Source: Gonium pectorale (Eukaryota; Chlorophyta; Chlorophyceae; Chlamydomonadales; Volvocaceae). From it: a stretch of DNA of 64,000 nucleotides. The DNA is taken from NCBI GenBank assembly GCA_001584585.1, contig LSYV01000004.1:3088383-3152382 (forward strand), written 5' to 3'. Position 1 is the first letter of the stretch. Each line of letters begins with the position of its first letter. The position numbers were made by a program, and so were the translations under genes. This document shows positions 10,393-22,100 of this stretch, piece after piece. Below the pieces are notes generated by a model, which was given only the letters and a program-made list of their open reading frames with translations, did no database searches and was not told the origin of the DNA.

Positions 10393-13068
10393 CTACTGCG
10401 CAAACATGTCCTCCACGCGGACCGGCATCTCCAGTACTGGGCTGGCCACGAAGCTCTCGAGCGCGCGAAAGGCCCCGATGGAGCCAGCCTCCACCATGTC
10501 AATCACCACCCGCCGCTGGGAGCGCCGGTCCCTGCCGCTGCCAAACAGCGTCGATACGCGCCGCGCGTACACCTCCTGCCGGGATCCAGGAAACAAAGGG
10601 GCGATGAGAGGAGGGAAGGGCGAAGGGAGGACCTCGGTGGCACAGCAGCAAGAGAGGGGTTTGAAGGGGAAAAGGAGTGACCAACGACGACGGCGCCAGC
10701 AGCGTTTGTCCCGTCCAAGCAAGAGGAGGGATCAGGGTTGCGTGGCAGCCTCGCGGGTGTGGGAGTTGAAGGGAAAGGAGAATGAACGACGACGAGCTGG
10801 GCGCCAGCAGCGTAAGTCCAGTCGGGTGTGGGATGGAAGCAGGTGTACCCTCTTGTGGGGTGGATACAGGCAACGCGTGCAGACTGGCCGGTCGTGCAGG
10901 TGTACTGGACCCAGCGGGGTCGTGCCCCACAAGACTACCGTCGGTTGGCCCGCACTGTATTGCGCAGATGCAGAGCGCAAGACGTACGAGCGGGAGGACC
11001 GAAGGGCATCGCCGACAGCGCACAGCGCATACCTTGCTTGGCGGCAGGTCGAACTCCACCAGGACGCTCACCCCAACAGGCAGCAGCTCCTTTGGCAGAG
11101 CCTGCGTCAACACGAACGTGTTCACAAAACAGCAGCCGTCACAAAAGTCGAAGCCGATCCCAGAAATGTGAATGAACAGCAACTAAAGAATGCACGACCT
11201 CAGTGCGGGCATGTACGGCCAGGTCGGATTCAGGGGAGCAAGTCAGGGCCAGAAACACCCAACGTCCTGCACCCCGGGCTGAGGACAATGCCGTATTGCA
11301 AGCGAGAACGGGGCCCCCTGGCAACTCCATGCCTCGCTGCGACCTTCCAGCGTCTATGCGTGTCAGACATTCCCAACCTTCCCCGCGGGCACACGAGGTG
11401 TCGGCATGCATATGCCTCGCCAGCCTTCGGTTGCCTAGCACGCCCTCTCGCCCGCATAACGGTCCGAACCTTGAGGCAGACGTCCGTCAGCACCAGCACG
11501 CTCACGAACTGCTCGCCCTCCCGCAGCTGCGAAACGCCGAGAACGTCCCGCCCGGCGGCGCCTTCCTGGTCGCCGTCGCGCGAGCTGTCTGCGCGAGCAC
11601 ACGGGAAGGGAGGCCAGACTCGCGGGTGCTCGCCACTTTTGCCGTCCTAGAACCGGCAGAGAACAGTGACAACGTGCTCAAGCAACGGGGCTACCAAAGA
11701 CTAAGGACGGCGGCCAGGTGAGTCGGTAAAGAGGTGGGAGCGCTGAGCGCCGTTGGCACTGCGCCGCTGCGAGTGCCGCACAGTTGGCTCACCGGCGTGT
11801 GACTCGGTCGTTGATCCCGCCCCGACCGCACACCGACGGAAGTCAGCGAGCGCAAGCTCCCTCTCCTTTTCAGTGAGGTCACTGTGCTGCGGCGAAGTGG
11901 GATCCCGCGTAGCGGAAGCTGATTATTACGGCGGCTAGGAGCATCAGCACGGTGTGTGTGCTCTCCTTTTGTAAGCAGGGTGCTCAAGGCAGACTGTGGG
12001 CAAGCCAACAGTAAGGAAGCAAGCAACCTAGCCGGCAGCTCAGGGACCCTCGAGACCTCCCGGCGCACGTCGTGCGGTCCAGAATGCCCAGAGCCGGGGC
12101 AAGGCGTTGACCGTCAAGGTTTGCAGGCAGGCTGGCTGGCTGACGCGAACGGCGTGCGGGAGCGTGGCGGAGCCGGAGCAGCGCGGCCGGCACTCACAAT
12201 CGCCGTGACGGCAAACTTCCGGCTTCGGAGGAGCGTGTACGCGACGCTGTCCAGAGCGTCACGCGAGCTGCGGGTAGGCGGGCGCGGGGGAAAGGCCGGG
12301 ACGGTGAGGGGCTTGGCAGTGCCCAAGGCAAAGCTTGAGGCCATTGTTTACGAGGGGCACGTGCTCGTCCCGCGGCAGGGCATAGTGCCAGCACGCGTGC
12401 GACGCATAAGCGCCAATGCCAATGTGGTTAGAAGGCTACCCAAAGCTGCCCCTCGCTCTCCGAAACCAGCTAGAGGGGCCTTAACTGCAGCTTGCAGGTG
12501 CAGCGTCCCCAGCCGTACTCTGATTGCCTGGTGCACGCTCTGCCACACCTGCCGTACTGCCTGTACTGCCTGGACATGTGTGGGCCTACCCCGTACATCA
12601 TCCACCCGCATGCACGGTACCTGCAGCTAACGGCCAGGGGCCGCCGTGTGGAGGCCTGCACCGTCTGGAGCAACTCCAGCAGCGTAACCTAGAGGTCGGG
12701 GAAGCGGTCCAGGGGATTTAGGGTGAGTACGGCAGGGAAACCGGATACGACACGAACGCGCACGAGTCCCCGCACCATGCGAGACGAGTGCCTGCGCGTG
12801 ATGGCGAACGCGGAAGCCTGACGCCCCGCACTGCCATGCCATCACCAGGCGCAGCGGCTGGACGCCAGGCCGACCGCCCGACCCGAAGAACGCCCTTGTT
12901 AGCACTGTGCCGCGTTTGCTGTGTTTGCCCCCGGTTGGCCCCACCCCCGGTGTTACCTTCGGTTGGCCGCCCCGGGTTGGTCCCGCCCAAACCCACCAGC
13001 TTGGCCTCCTTGTTGCCCACGGCCGCATAGTAGTGCCGCAACCCCGACGCAGTTGCCTCCGATGCCAT
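10393..13068 (-). CDS. Stand-alone degenerate eIF4A-like helicase C-terminal domain
   Basis: Seven exons join in phase: 13068-12997, 12688-12621, 12267-12198, 11886-11793, 11588-11470, 11101-11033, 10575-10393, giving 224 residues. Read together they follow the RecA2 half of DEAD-box eIF4A: linker GLRHYYAAVGNKEAKLVTL, motif IV-like LAVSC, then AVTAIHSDLTEKERELAL (eIF4A: HGDM..KERE), motif V-like LVLTDVCLK, VLVEFDLPPSKEVYARR (eIF4A: NYDLP..YIHR), and a C-terminal LEMPVRVEDMFAQ. The motif VI arginines (HRIGRTGR) are replaced by RRVSTLFGSGRD, motif V lacks ARG, and the N-terminal DEAD domain is absent: the start codon is followed upstream by the divergent BADC gene. It probably cannot hydrolyse ATP. 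It could be a regulatory decoy of translation or RNA helicases, or a decaying copy, although all splice sites and the frame are intact. Confidence 0.82.
10660..10705 (+). repeat. Short repeat copy A1 (helicase-like gene intron)
   Basis: This is a diverged copy of the unit at 10765-10813, sharing the pattern TTGAAGGGRAA...AACGACGACG and GCGCCAGCAGCGT. It lies in the last intron of the helicase-like gene. Confidence 0.5.
10765..10813 (+). repeat. Short repeat copy A2 (helicase-like gene intron)
   Basis: The unit contains GTTGAAGGGAAAGG, then ACGACGAGCTGGGCGCCAGC. A near copy lies 38 kb away at 48498-48545, in a desaturase intron. Confidence 0.6.
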
Positions 13069-13465
13069 GATGCCGGATAGCCTCGTGCGGTGCAGCAGCG
13101 TCCGTGCCGTTGACTAGGCAGGGGAGGCGTGTCGCCCCATGGGCGGATATAAACCTCACCAGTGCAGCTGATCAGGCGGTCGGTACATTGGCAGGCTAGG
13201 ACAGGACACCGCAGGGGCTTAAGCGGGTTAAAGCGGTCGAGCCTAAACAACACACCTATGAACCTCGCATCCCAGAAAGCTTTCAATTAAACCTGACCCA
13301 GTCACGCGTAATTGTCCTCATTGCAAGGGTCTCCAAGGCGTCAAATAAAAATTGTACGGAAATGAGCGTTGCTCGGATCGTAACGCCTGCTCGCTCTAGT
13401 TCATGCGTAGCATACCCTTAACATTGCCGCATCTGCACAGTTCTCTGCAGCTTTCTTTGTGAACA
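13069..13465. promoter_or_regulatory. Divergent promoter region, helicase-like / BADC
   Basis: These 397 bases lie between two opposing start codons. There is a TATAAA-containing string near 13147 and an AAATAAAAATTG stretch near 13343. No exon fits here. The promoter role is inferred from position. Confidence 0.45.
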
Positions 13466-15631
13466 ATGCTGACCCGGACTTGCGCGCCGCAGCGGACGGG
13501 CGTTGCCGCGACTCGCGGTGCCCGCGCCGTGCGCCCCACTCCAATTGCCCGCCTCCCCGTGCCGCGGGCAGCTGCTGTTGAGGCCAAGAAGGAGGCTGAC
13601 GCGGCGGGTACGGTTGGGTGGGGTCGCTCCTCGAGAGAGCTTCGGGCTCAATTGTGCTTGGGCTTTTACGTTGCAGTCGAGGAGGAGTTCGATGGCCCCG
13701 AGGTCACCCCCAGCACGCAGCAGGTGAGGGCTGCGAGCCGATTTCGGCTTGCAGACGGCATCCATGTTCCCTGGGAACGCTGACCCTCTGGCAATCAAAC
13801 AGGTGGCTTCGTTCATCAACACTCTGTGCAATGACACCGAGATCGCCGAGATGCACCTCAAGGTGAGGCGACACCCTCCCACACTCCATGGCCGCATTCT
13901 TTATGCGCTCGACGCGCGTTGCTTGTGCGTTTCGCCGGGGTTAAACTAACGGGATACTGAACTTCACCCGCAGATGGGCAGCTTTGAGCTCAAAGTAAAG
14001 CGCAGCGTGGCTGGCGGTGCGGGTATCTCCGGGTTTGCCCATGCCGCGGCCGCAGCGCCGGTGCAGGCTGCGGCCCCGGCTGCCCTGGTGTCGGTGGATC
14101 CCCCGGTGCCCACCGTGGAGGACACTGTGGACGAGAGCCTCGTGTATGTGAACTCGCCCAAGGTACGTGCAGCTAGGGGCACCTGCCCGGGGGGGCACAC
14201 TGTGTAGTATGCCAGCGTCGATATGCATATGGGCGGGCACTGCGTGCACCCCACAGCAGCGACGTGCAGCGCGGAGTCGTAACATCGCCCCGGCACCAGG
14301 CCATGTCGGTGCGTGCGCCGGCTGCATGGTCATCGAAGCCGCGTGGACGTGCCTGGAGCGCTGTGCTGGTGCAGGAACTCGGTACATGTGGACCGGTAGT
14401 CGGGGCGTGCACTCTGGAGGCATACATCATACAGGCCATACGAAGTGGGAGGGTGCGAGCGAGCGGGTCTCTTTGACGCGCCGTACGCAGGTTGGCATCT
14501 ACCGCCGCGGCAAGTACGCTGGCGGGAAGCGTGTCGGCAAGGGCAACTGCGTCGACGTGGTAAGGGTGCGGAAGGGGGCAGCTGTTTCGGAGCGGGTGCT
14601 TTGCGCCCAGGTTGGCGCCCCAACCATGCCTCAGGCGCGGGATGGTATCTGCGTCGAGCGGCGAGCTTGCAGTGTGGCGCCTTTGCGGCGCCATCCCGAC
14701 TAGCTTCGGTCGTCCCTGGAAGCTTGTCCCGCCTGAGCAGCTTGTTTTGTCGTACTGCGTCGCAGGGTGCCCAGGTGAAGAAGGGTCAGGTGCTGGGCTA
14801 TGTGGAGCAGCTGGGCACGTTTGTGGAGGTCAAGGTGCGCGTCGACGTGGGGTGTGCGGGGTGTGGGGACGCATCCTGTTCCGTGATGCGGCACGTCCCG
14901 TGGACTCGTTTGTGGGAGGCGCCAAGCCGAATCAGCCGTATCTGTGAACATAGGATTGCACGACAGGGGGTCTAAGACAGGCAGGCTCGGGCATTCGCTT
15001 GACATGCGTGTGTTCAGCGCGCGAACGCAAACGGCGTGCTCATCAGAAGGGCCGAGTACAGAAAGTATGCGTGTGTGCGCGTCCGGCCAGGCGGGATGGT
15101 GCTGATTCTGGCGCGCACGTCTAGTCCCTTACAGTTCTGGCATGGAGAGGAAAACGACGGCAACTGGTGCACACGCAGTCAGTCCCAGGCCCGCGTTACG
15201 CGCTTTACCCTTAAAGAGTCACGCGCTGAAGATGCCCAGCCTTTCGTCATGCCCGATCGCGCGGCTTCAGTGGCATGGCGGCGCCGTTGAAGTATAGGTA
15301 CTCCCAGCCCTAAGGTTCATACATTCCCCTGCCTCGCTGAGCCCCCTTTTCCGTTAGTGTGAAGGACACATTGCCCATGGGCCCCATTCCCAAATTCCAC
15401 ACGTGCACACAAACGCGGACAGCGGCAAGAGCCCCCCGGTGCTCATGCTCTCCGTCTATTGCGCCACCGACCCACGTGCCCTGTGCCCGCCTCCTCCTGC
15501 AGACCCCCATCGCCGGCGAGCTGGTCAAGATCCACCTCGAGGACGGCAAGCCGGTGGAGTACGGGCAGCTGATTGCAGAGGTGGCGCCGTTCTTCGGCGG
15601 ACACATCATCGGCGACAGCAAGTACGCTTGA
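13466..15631 (+). CDS. BADC: Plastid BADC-type biotin-carrier-like protein without biotin site
   Basis: Seven exons join in phase: 13466-13607, 13677-13723, 13803-13862, 13974-14162, 14491-14559, 14766-14834, 15503-15631, giving 234 residues. The N-terminus is Arg/Ala-rich with few acidic residues, fitting a chloroplast transit peptide. A BCCP/BADC-like region follows (VASFINTLCNDTEIAEMHLK, then SFELKVKR), then an Ala/Pro linker, then the biotinyl/lipoyl fold (VGIYRRGKYAGGKRVGKG ... VKKGQVLGYVEQLGTFVEVK ... TPIAGELVKIHLEDGKPVEY). Where a true carrier has EAMKM, this protein has EQLGTFVEV, so the biotin-accepting lysine is missing. This is the hallmark of plant BADC proteins, which replace BCCP in plastid acetyl-CoA carboxylase and lower its activity. 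Its role in fatty acid synthesis is inferred from that family. Confidence 0.88.
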
Positions 15632-16147
15632 GGGCCCTGGTTCGACCCGCGCTGAAGTACTGACGGCGATGCGGGCCCACGGGTCGCGCGACGGTCTACC
15701 GCTGCACTGTGCCGACGAGCGGAAACGCGGGAATGTGGCGTGTGTTGCCATAGCGTGCAGGAAGAGGGGCAGGAGGAATGGGGTGTGAGCGCCTCTCGCG
15801 GTATGCGGTATCAGCAAGAACTGCCGTATGTATCAAGTGGTGCGAGGTGCGTGTTGCCTTGCCGGGGGGGGTTTGATGTGTGCAGCCTCTGGCATCCGCA
15901 AGGTTGTGTTTGCCTGGATGTAGCCTTGCAAGGGCTGTGAACACTCAACAGGTCGGACTGACATATTGACGAGTGGACTCAGGGCCGGCACGGGGCTCAA
16001 GATGTTTACCCGAGATTGAAGGCCTGAAGTTGTGTGCTGTGTGTAGCCCGCTCCGGGCAATTTTGTAGCGGACAGCACTCACCCCTGACCTCAGAACTTT
16101 CTAAGTTGTTGCTGCGGGTTGTCGAGGGAATGGGCCAGTCCAACACC

Positions 16148-16152
16148 TGTAA
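16148..16152 (+). terminator. Candidate poly(A) signal TGTAA
   Basis: This TGTAA lies about 520 bases after the BADC stop codon, a plausible 3' UTR length for a volvocine gene. The assignment is inference. Confidence 0.4.
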
Positions 16153-18020
16153 TGCCCATGTGCATGCGCGCATCAACCTAACGCACGTGCGCTGTCCGTG
16201 CGCAGCTTCATGATGAGGGTCATGACTTGTCGTGCCACTCAGGCTTCGGCGCCCTTCGCGCACCCCCCCTCAGGATTACCTTACCTTCAGTTTCAGCATT
16301 CCGGTTCCGTTGCCCACAGACACGCCCATAATCGAGCATCGCTGGGACAGGTGGCGAGTTCCCTTCCGGATTTGCAAAGTTCGCTGGCAGTTAACTGCGC
16401 ACATTGGCCTGCATTTTCCCGCTCTCCGAATAGTGATGCCCCCAGTGATGTGCCTGCGTGTGTCGTACTGCGCTATATGCGTGTCATGCAGATCTTGGCT
16501 ATTTAGCGCCGCAGAGCGTGTGCCGGCATACGTTCAGCTGCGCTACATAGGAAGGCTCTGCACGACATTCGCAACAGCGCCGTTCAACGCGCAAGACACG
16601 CATACATAGCACTGCCCAGAGACTGTGAATTGAAGTGATTAGTTGGCACGACTGGTACGGAGTTGGGGTGCCCCCTACTGCCGTAATGGCTTCTGTGTTC
16701 AACAGGGAGCTGCTTGTCGGATGTTCTTGAATGGCTGCTTAGAAGGTATCGCACGGGTGACGCCGATCATGCATTTCAGGCCCTCGTAAAAGCCTAGCAC
16801 CTGCAACGGAAGCGTTTCACATCCAATGTCCCATAAACCCAAATTGCCAGTTCGTCCGCTCAGGCGATCGCCTTCGACTTCGCCCTGCATGCGTTGGCGC
16901 TGTATGCTTGGGATGACGCTGCATGCCTTTACTGTCCTCCCACGCAGGGCCCCAAACCCAAGGCAACCACAGCCCTTCAGGGTGCAGGGGCCAAGAGGAT
17001 TTCGGTAATTGCTTTGAAATGACGCCGAACCCGCAATTACCATCGCCACTGGGCGGGGGCGATAACAGCAAGTCAGCAACCCTCCCCGCCCCGCCCTGGC
17101 GCCTACCCTTAGGCTTGCAGTCCTCGCGCGAGGGTGCGCCTGGGTCGCTCGCTGTGCGAGGCTGAGGGCAAGTGCATCGCCCCCTCGGTCTGTGCCCCTG
17201 CTCAATGGTGTACGAACTCCCAGACGCGAGGCCTGCACTAGGATGGGGTCGTGAGCAGAGTGGACATGGCTGGGCATGCAGTGCGTCCGGTGCAGATGTG
17301 CAGACGCCCTTAACAGACATCAAAAGCCCCGGACACGGTGGCATGCCCCCTGGTGGAGGAGGGAGTTGTGCCCCACGTCTGACATGCCGTTGGTAACGTT
17401 CGCAGAGCCTTTGTCCTGTGGCAAGCTGTAGCTCAACCCCGCGCCCAACGCAAGCCGCCCACGTTCACAACACCGATTTATGTGATGATGGTGCGGGCTC
17501 GCGCGTCGAGGAGATGCTGGTGTGGGGCCTCCAGTGCAGCGGAAAGGAACCCATGCAACGTTACTCGCGGCACATGCTCGAAATCGCCTGAGACTCCGCC
17601 GCAGCAGACGGTTGCATTAGTAGGAGGCCTTTTGCCCAGACCGCCACATAAGCATGCGATCGACCAACAGTTCAACAGTCCCACAGGCTCCTCGCGACCC
17701 AAATGCACCAGGACTGTCTCCCAGCCCCAGGGCCTACCACCGGCTGGGTCCAGGAAGGCATGCTTGCGCCGCCAGCAGACGATGGCCCGAGGGCACGCTA
17801 CCATGTATGTCGTGAAGGGGCTGACACGCGCGGGGCCCCAGCTGAGTGGTCCGCTGACTCCCACGAGTGCCTGCGACTCGGATTGCAATCTAAGCGCGGC
17901 GGAAGCGGGTGCATGTACAACACATTCCCGCAACGCCGAAGATGCCCAGAGGCCTTCGCATAGGGCCTCATCGTAGCAGCCGGACAGAGGGATGACATGC
18001 GCCCGATTCTTTTTCTTCAC

Positions 18021-18025
18021 TTACA
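18021..18025 (-). terminator. Candidate poly(A) signal TGTAA (minus strand)
   Basis: TTACA on the plus strand reads TGTAA on the minus strand, about 1.1 kb after the stop of the SAP-RRM gene. That is rather far, so the assignment is weak. Confidence 0.25.
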
Positions 18026-19159
18026 CCCACTCCGTTTCCCAGTGCCACTGACCCAGCCCCGCCGCCGTGTACTCCGGCATGCCCATGTCATGATGGAAGC
18101 AGCAGTTCTGTGAAGGCGCAGACCAGGGATGCGCATCGTCCCGCTGCGCCTCCCTTTGCAGCATGGAATCAAACGTATCAACCCTGAACCGGCGCTGGTT
18201 TGTGCAAGGCGGCGGTTCCTTGGCCAAATCCCTGCAAGCACCCAGGGACCGGTCCGCAAGAGCCCCCACCGGATGTGTCCCACCTTGCCTTGCTGTTGAG
18301 GTACCAGCGATGCCGCCGAGGCGCCAAGGTGGACCGCCCATCCGCCCGGGTCGCCGCACTTTGGAGGGAAGTGTCATTGGGGATGGCGGTTATGCTCAGG
18401 GAAGGGAGCAGAAGTGGAGGTCGGATGCGGCAACGCTAGACTCCTCCCACCCCCAGGTGCACTTTCTTTGAATGAAGACATACAACGAGAAAGGAGCTTC
18501 CTGAGTAAGATTGCATAGTCATCGTCAGCGTGTTTTCCCAGATGGGACCCCAGAGCCGCCACATACTGCACACGCTGCAGCGCCCGATCCGCAATTCCGC
18601 ACGCTCCCGAGGACACAAAATCCGTTCAGCACGTTTCCACTCGTTTGCTGATACAACCCGGCCCAAGAAAGCACGAGCCGTTACTGAAGGGCCCGCCACT
18701 TCTTACCAATGCAGTCCGAACCCCTCCACATAGGCCCCACGACCCCTGAGCCAAACCAGGATGGCTTTTCCCGCATTCGTCCCGGCAATTGCAAACCGCT
18801 AGCTGAGCAACTGTCCAACCGTCGCAACAACCACTGCATGACCGAGCACTAGCAACCCTTGCCCCGGCGGGTAACAATATCCTGGGGCAACTGAACGGCG
18901 CAGCGCCTAACGTAACACCGCCAGGGAGCGAGCGCAATGCGGCGCTCTCTAGTACAATTCGTAACCCCGTAGCACGGCCAGTGCGGCCGCGCATCCTAAA
19001 GGCACGGCTTCTGAAGGTGCTCACGGCGCGCCTTCCGCGTCGCATGCCGGGAAACGCAGAGCGCTCATGAAACGGCATTCCTTCCGGTAAGAAGCGGCGT
19101 GCCGTGCTTTGACACAATCCGCATGCCAGGCAAACGGAAGCACAGTGTGGTTGCTGTGT

Positions 19160-22100
19160 TTAGTACCGTGGCCGCTTGTTGTAGTCCGCACCATAACCGG
19201 CGCCGTAGGCGGCGTAGGCGTCGCCCTCTCGCTTCTGGCCGACCTGTTGCTGCTGCTGGCCGTAGCCGACCGTAGCGCCGTACGCTCCCGCCTGCTGTCC
19301 GTACGCTCCGTACCCTTGCTGAGCCTGCTGAGCCTGCTGTTGGGGCTGCTGCTGGCCGTAGCTGGTGGCCGCCGCAGCGCCATAGCCGCTTGTCTGCTGT
19401 GTCGCCTGACCGTAAGCCTGTTGGTTGGTTTCAAATGGCATTACCCAAGTGAGATACAAACACAATGCACAGTCAACAGGCGCTGTAGGTATGGCATGCA
19501 AGGGCCTGCGCTGCTGCCCCGGCAAGGGACGGGAAAAACACATGGCAGCGGCGACTGACTCCGAGCCTACCTGGCCATAACCCGAGTAGCCCGCCGTTGC
19601 GGTAGTGCCGTAGCCCGCCTGAGTCCCGTAGCCGCTCTGCTGTTGCGGCTGCTGCTGCTGCACTTGGCCATAGCCGGTGGCAGCCTGGGTCGTCGCGCCG
19701 TAGCCCGTCGCCGGCTGTTGCGCAGTCGCGGCCGTTGCGCCGTACGCCTGTCAGGGTCCCCCCAGCAGTGCAACCTTAGCGCGCGCAGCCCCTCGTTGCT
19801 CGTTGCAGGCGGGGCAAGAGCATTGCAGGGGTCCACAGATTTACACATGGCCCCAAGCCGCACACATCGCTCTAACCCGAAAAGACGCTAGACCAGACAG
19901 CGCGCGCAACCGCGCGTGCAGACTGTGCGGGTCCCTAGGCCAACCAACCTGGGCGGGCGCCGAGTAGGACGTCGGGTAAGCTGCCGCCTGCTGCTGGGGC
20001 TGCTGGGCACCGTACCCGCTTGCCGCCTGCTGCTGGGCCCCGTAGCCGGTGCTCGCCTGGGCAGTGGCGCCGTAGCCGGTAGAGGGCTGCTGTTGGGTAG
20101 TGGCAGCAGCACCGTAGCTACCAGCACCGTAGGTCTGCAGGGGGCAAGGACGGCAAAACCGTTGTGAGCGCACATACCAGGCTAGGAGGACACGCACAAA
20201 TGAGATTCACCGACTTGCATATGTCCAGGGAACAGGGCAAGCAGACGCAACCGCAACTCTGGTGCTTGCCTGTGCGGGTGCGGAGTAGGACGTAGGGTAC
20301 GTGTTGGTCGCCGCCTGCTGGTTGCCGTAGCCCTGCGCCGCCTGCTGCCCAGTGCCGTAGCCGCTCGCCTGCGCCGACTGCTGCATGCCCTGCTGCTGCC
20401 CGTAGCCGCTGGCCTGGGCGCCGAAACCAGCGGCACCCTGGGTCACACCGTACGACTGATTGCCGTACCCGCCAGCCTGGGCGGCGCCATACTGTGACTG
20501 GGCCTGCGACTGCTGTCCGTACCCGCCCATCGCGCCCTGACTGCCGTAGCTGCTGGCTGCCTGGGCCCCGCCGTAGCCCGAGCCTCCCGTCGCTGCCGCC
20601 GCCTGCGTCTGCTCCTGCTGTGCACCGCCGCTTGCGTAATCGCTGGCTCCATATCCAGTGCGACCGGCGCCATAGCTCGTGCCTGCGCGCTGCGTCTGCG
20701 TGGGCGACTGGACCTGCTGCGGCGCCGCCCCTGCTGCCTGGCTGCCGCCGCGGGCCGTGCCGTAGCTGCTAGGGCTGGAATAGCCGCCGGCCCCATAAGC
20801 GTCGGCCGCACCGCCATAGCCGCCGCCAGCCCCATAGCCGCCGCCAGCCCCGTAGCTGCCGCCACCGCGGCCCATCATGCCGCCGCCCATCCCATAGCCA
20901 CTGCCGTAACCGCCGCCGTAGCCGCCGCCCATTCCCATGCCACCCATTCCCATTCCGCCCATGCCCATTCCCATACCGCCCATGCCGCCGCCCATCCCGT
21001 AACCACCGCCGTAGCCGCCGCGACCCATCATGCCGCCGCGCGGGGGCGGGCCGCCATAGCCCATCGGGCCACGACCCATCATGGGGTTCATGCCGTATGG
21101 CGGCGGCATGCCGTAACCGCCGCCGCCGCGGTTGGGCCCGCTGTAATACGGCGCATTGCGAGAGCCGCCCGACGGGCCGCCGCGGAAGCCGGGGGTCATC
21201 ATGCCTCCCCGGCCCGAGTCCCGGGAGCCGTACCCGTAGCGGCCGCCGCCGGGCGTGTTGCGCGGTCCCGAGCCCGGCGCCGTGCCGCGGTTGCGGTCCT
21301 GCTTCGAGGGGTTGACGAACGAGATGGCGAGCTTGCCCAGCTGGGGCACCTCCTTACCGTCGAGAGCAAGCAGAGCCCTGCAGGCACGGCAGGTAGCGAT
21401 GTACCGTGTAAGGTCCGAGGAACGGAGTCGCACAGGGAAAGTTCGGGAGGGGGTGGCCCAAGCATCATGGGCTTGAGTTTTCATTCACTCGACAGCAAGG
21501 CGCTGGCGCTACGCTAACCGGAGTTCTGCAAGCGGTATCCCAATGGGAGGATGCTTCGACATGCATAACGTCCTGTGCCTTGCTCAGCGCACGAAAAGTG
21601 GCAGGGTTGTTGCAGCCAGTGCGAGTGCGCACAGATGGGGAGCTATCCAGCGAGCCTTGCGAAGGCCATCCAGTCGGACACTCACGCAGAGGCGTGGTCG
21701 GAGCGCTGGAACTCCACGAAGCCAAAGCCCTTGGAGTAGCCCTGCGGCCCGCGCGTAATGGAGGCCGAGGTGACGGGGCCGAACTCGCCAAAGACCTTGC
21801 GCAGGTAGTGCTCGTCGCTGAATGACTGCGGGGCGCAGGAGCGGGAGGGCAAGGTGCAGTTGCGAGTCTAGCAAGCAGTTGCGAGATGGCCGGCAGGGGG
21901 TGGCAGGACGATAGCACCCCAGCTCGCGGCTGCGCGTGATTGCAAAAGCGCCCGCGGAGCAACCCCCAGATAGGAAAAACACAGCGATGTCCTACACATT
22001 TCGCCCTGCGCGCTGTCTTCATATACTCCCGCCCCCGCACCATGGGCAGGCTAGCCAGGTAGAGGTTGCGCGAGAAGAGGTCCTGCACGCGCTTGGTGTG

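Larger units (their letters stand above)
15632..19159. other. Large convergent gene-poor region
   Basis: About 3.5 kb separates the stop codons of BADC and the SAP-RRM gene. It must contain both 3' UTRs. Several open frames of 60-190 codons occur on both strands (for example minus 17478-18020 and 18021-18377), but none shows a known domain, and I found no convincing exon chain. It may be plain intergenic DNA, a degraded repeat or a non-coding transcript. Confidence 0.5.

Noticed and set aside
11102..11164. Extension of helicase-like exon 6 with LLFIHISGIGFDFCDGCC...
   Set aside because: It also keeps frame, but the acceptor at GACGCAG|GCT gives a better match to eIF4A spacing between motif V and the EFDLP strand. 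Could be a minor isoform.
17478..18377. Two adjoining minus-strand open frames of 180 and 118 codons
   Set aside because: They lack recognisable domains, lie in different contexts and have no clear splice sites linking them. Chance open frames of this size occur in GC-rich DNA. Kept only as a region to check.
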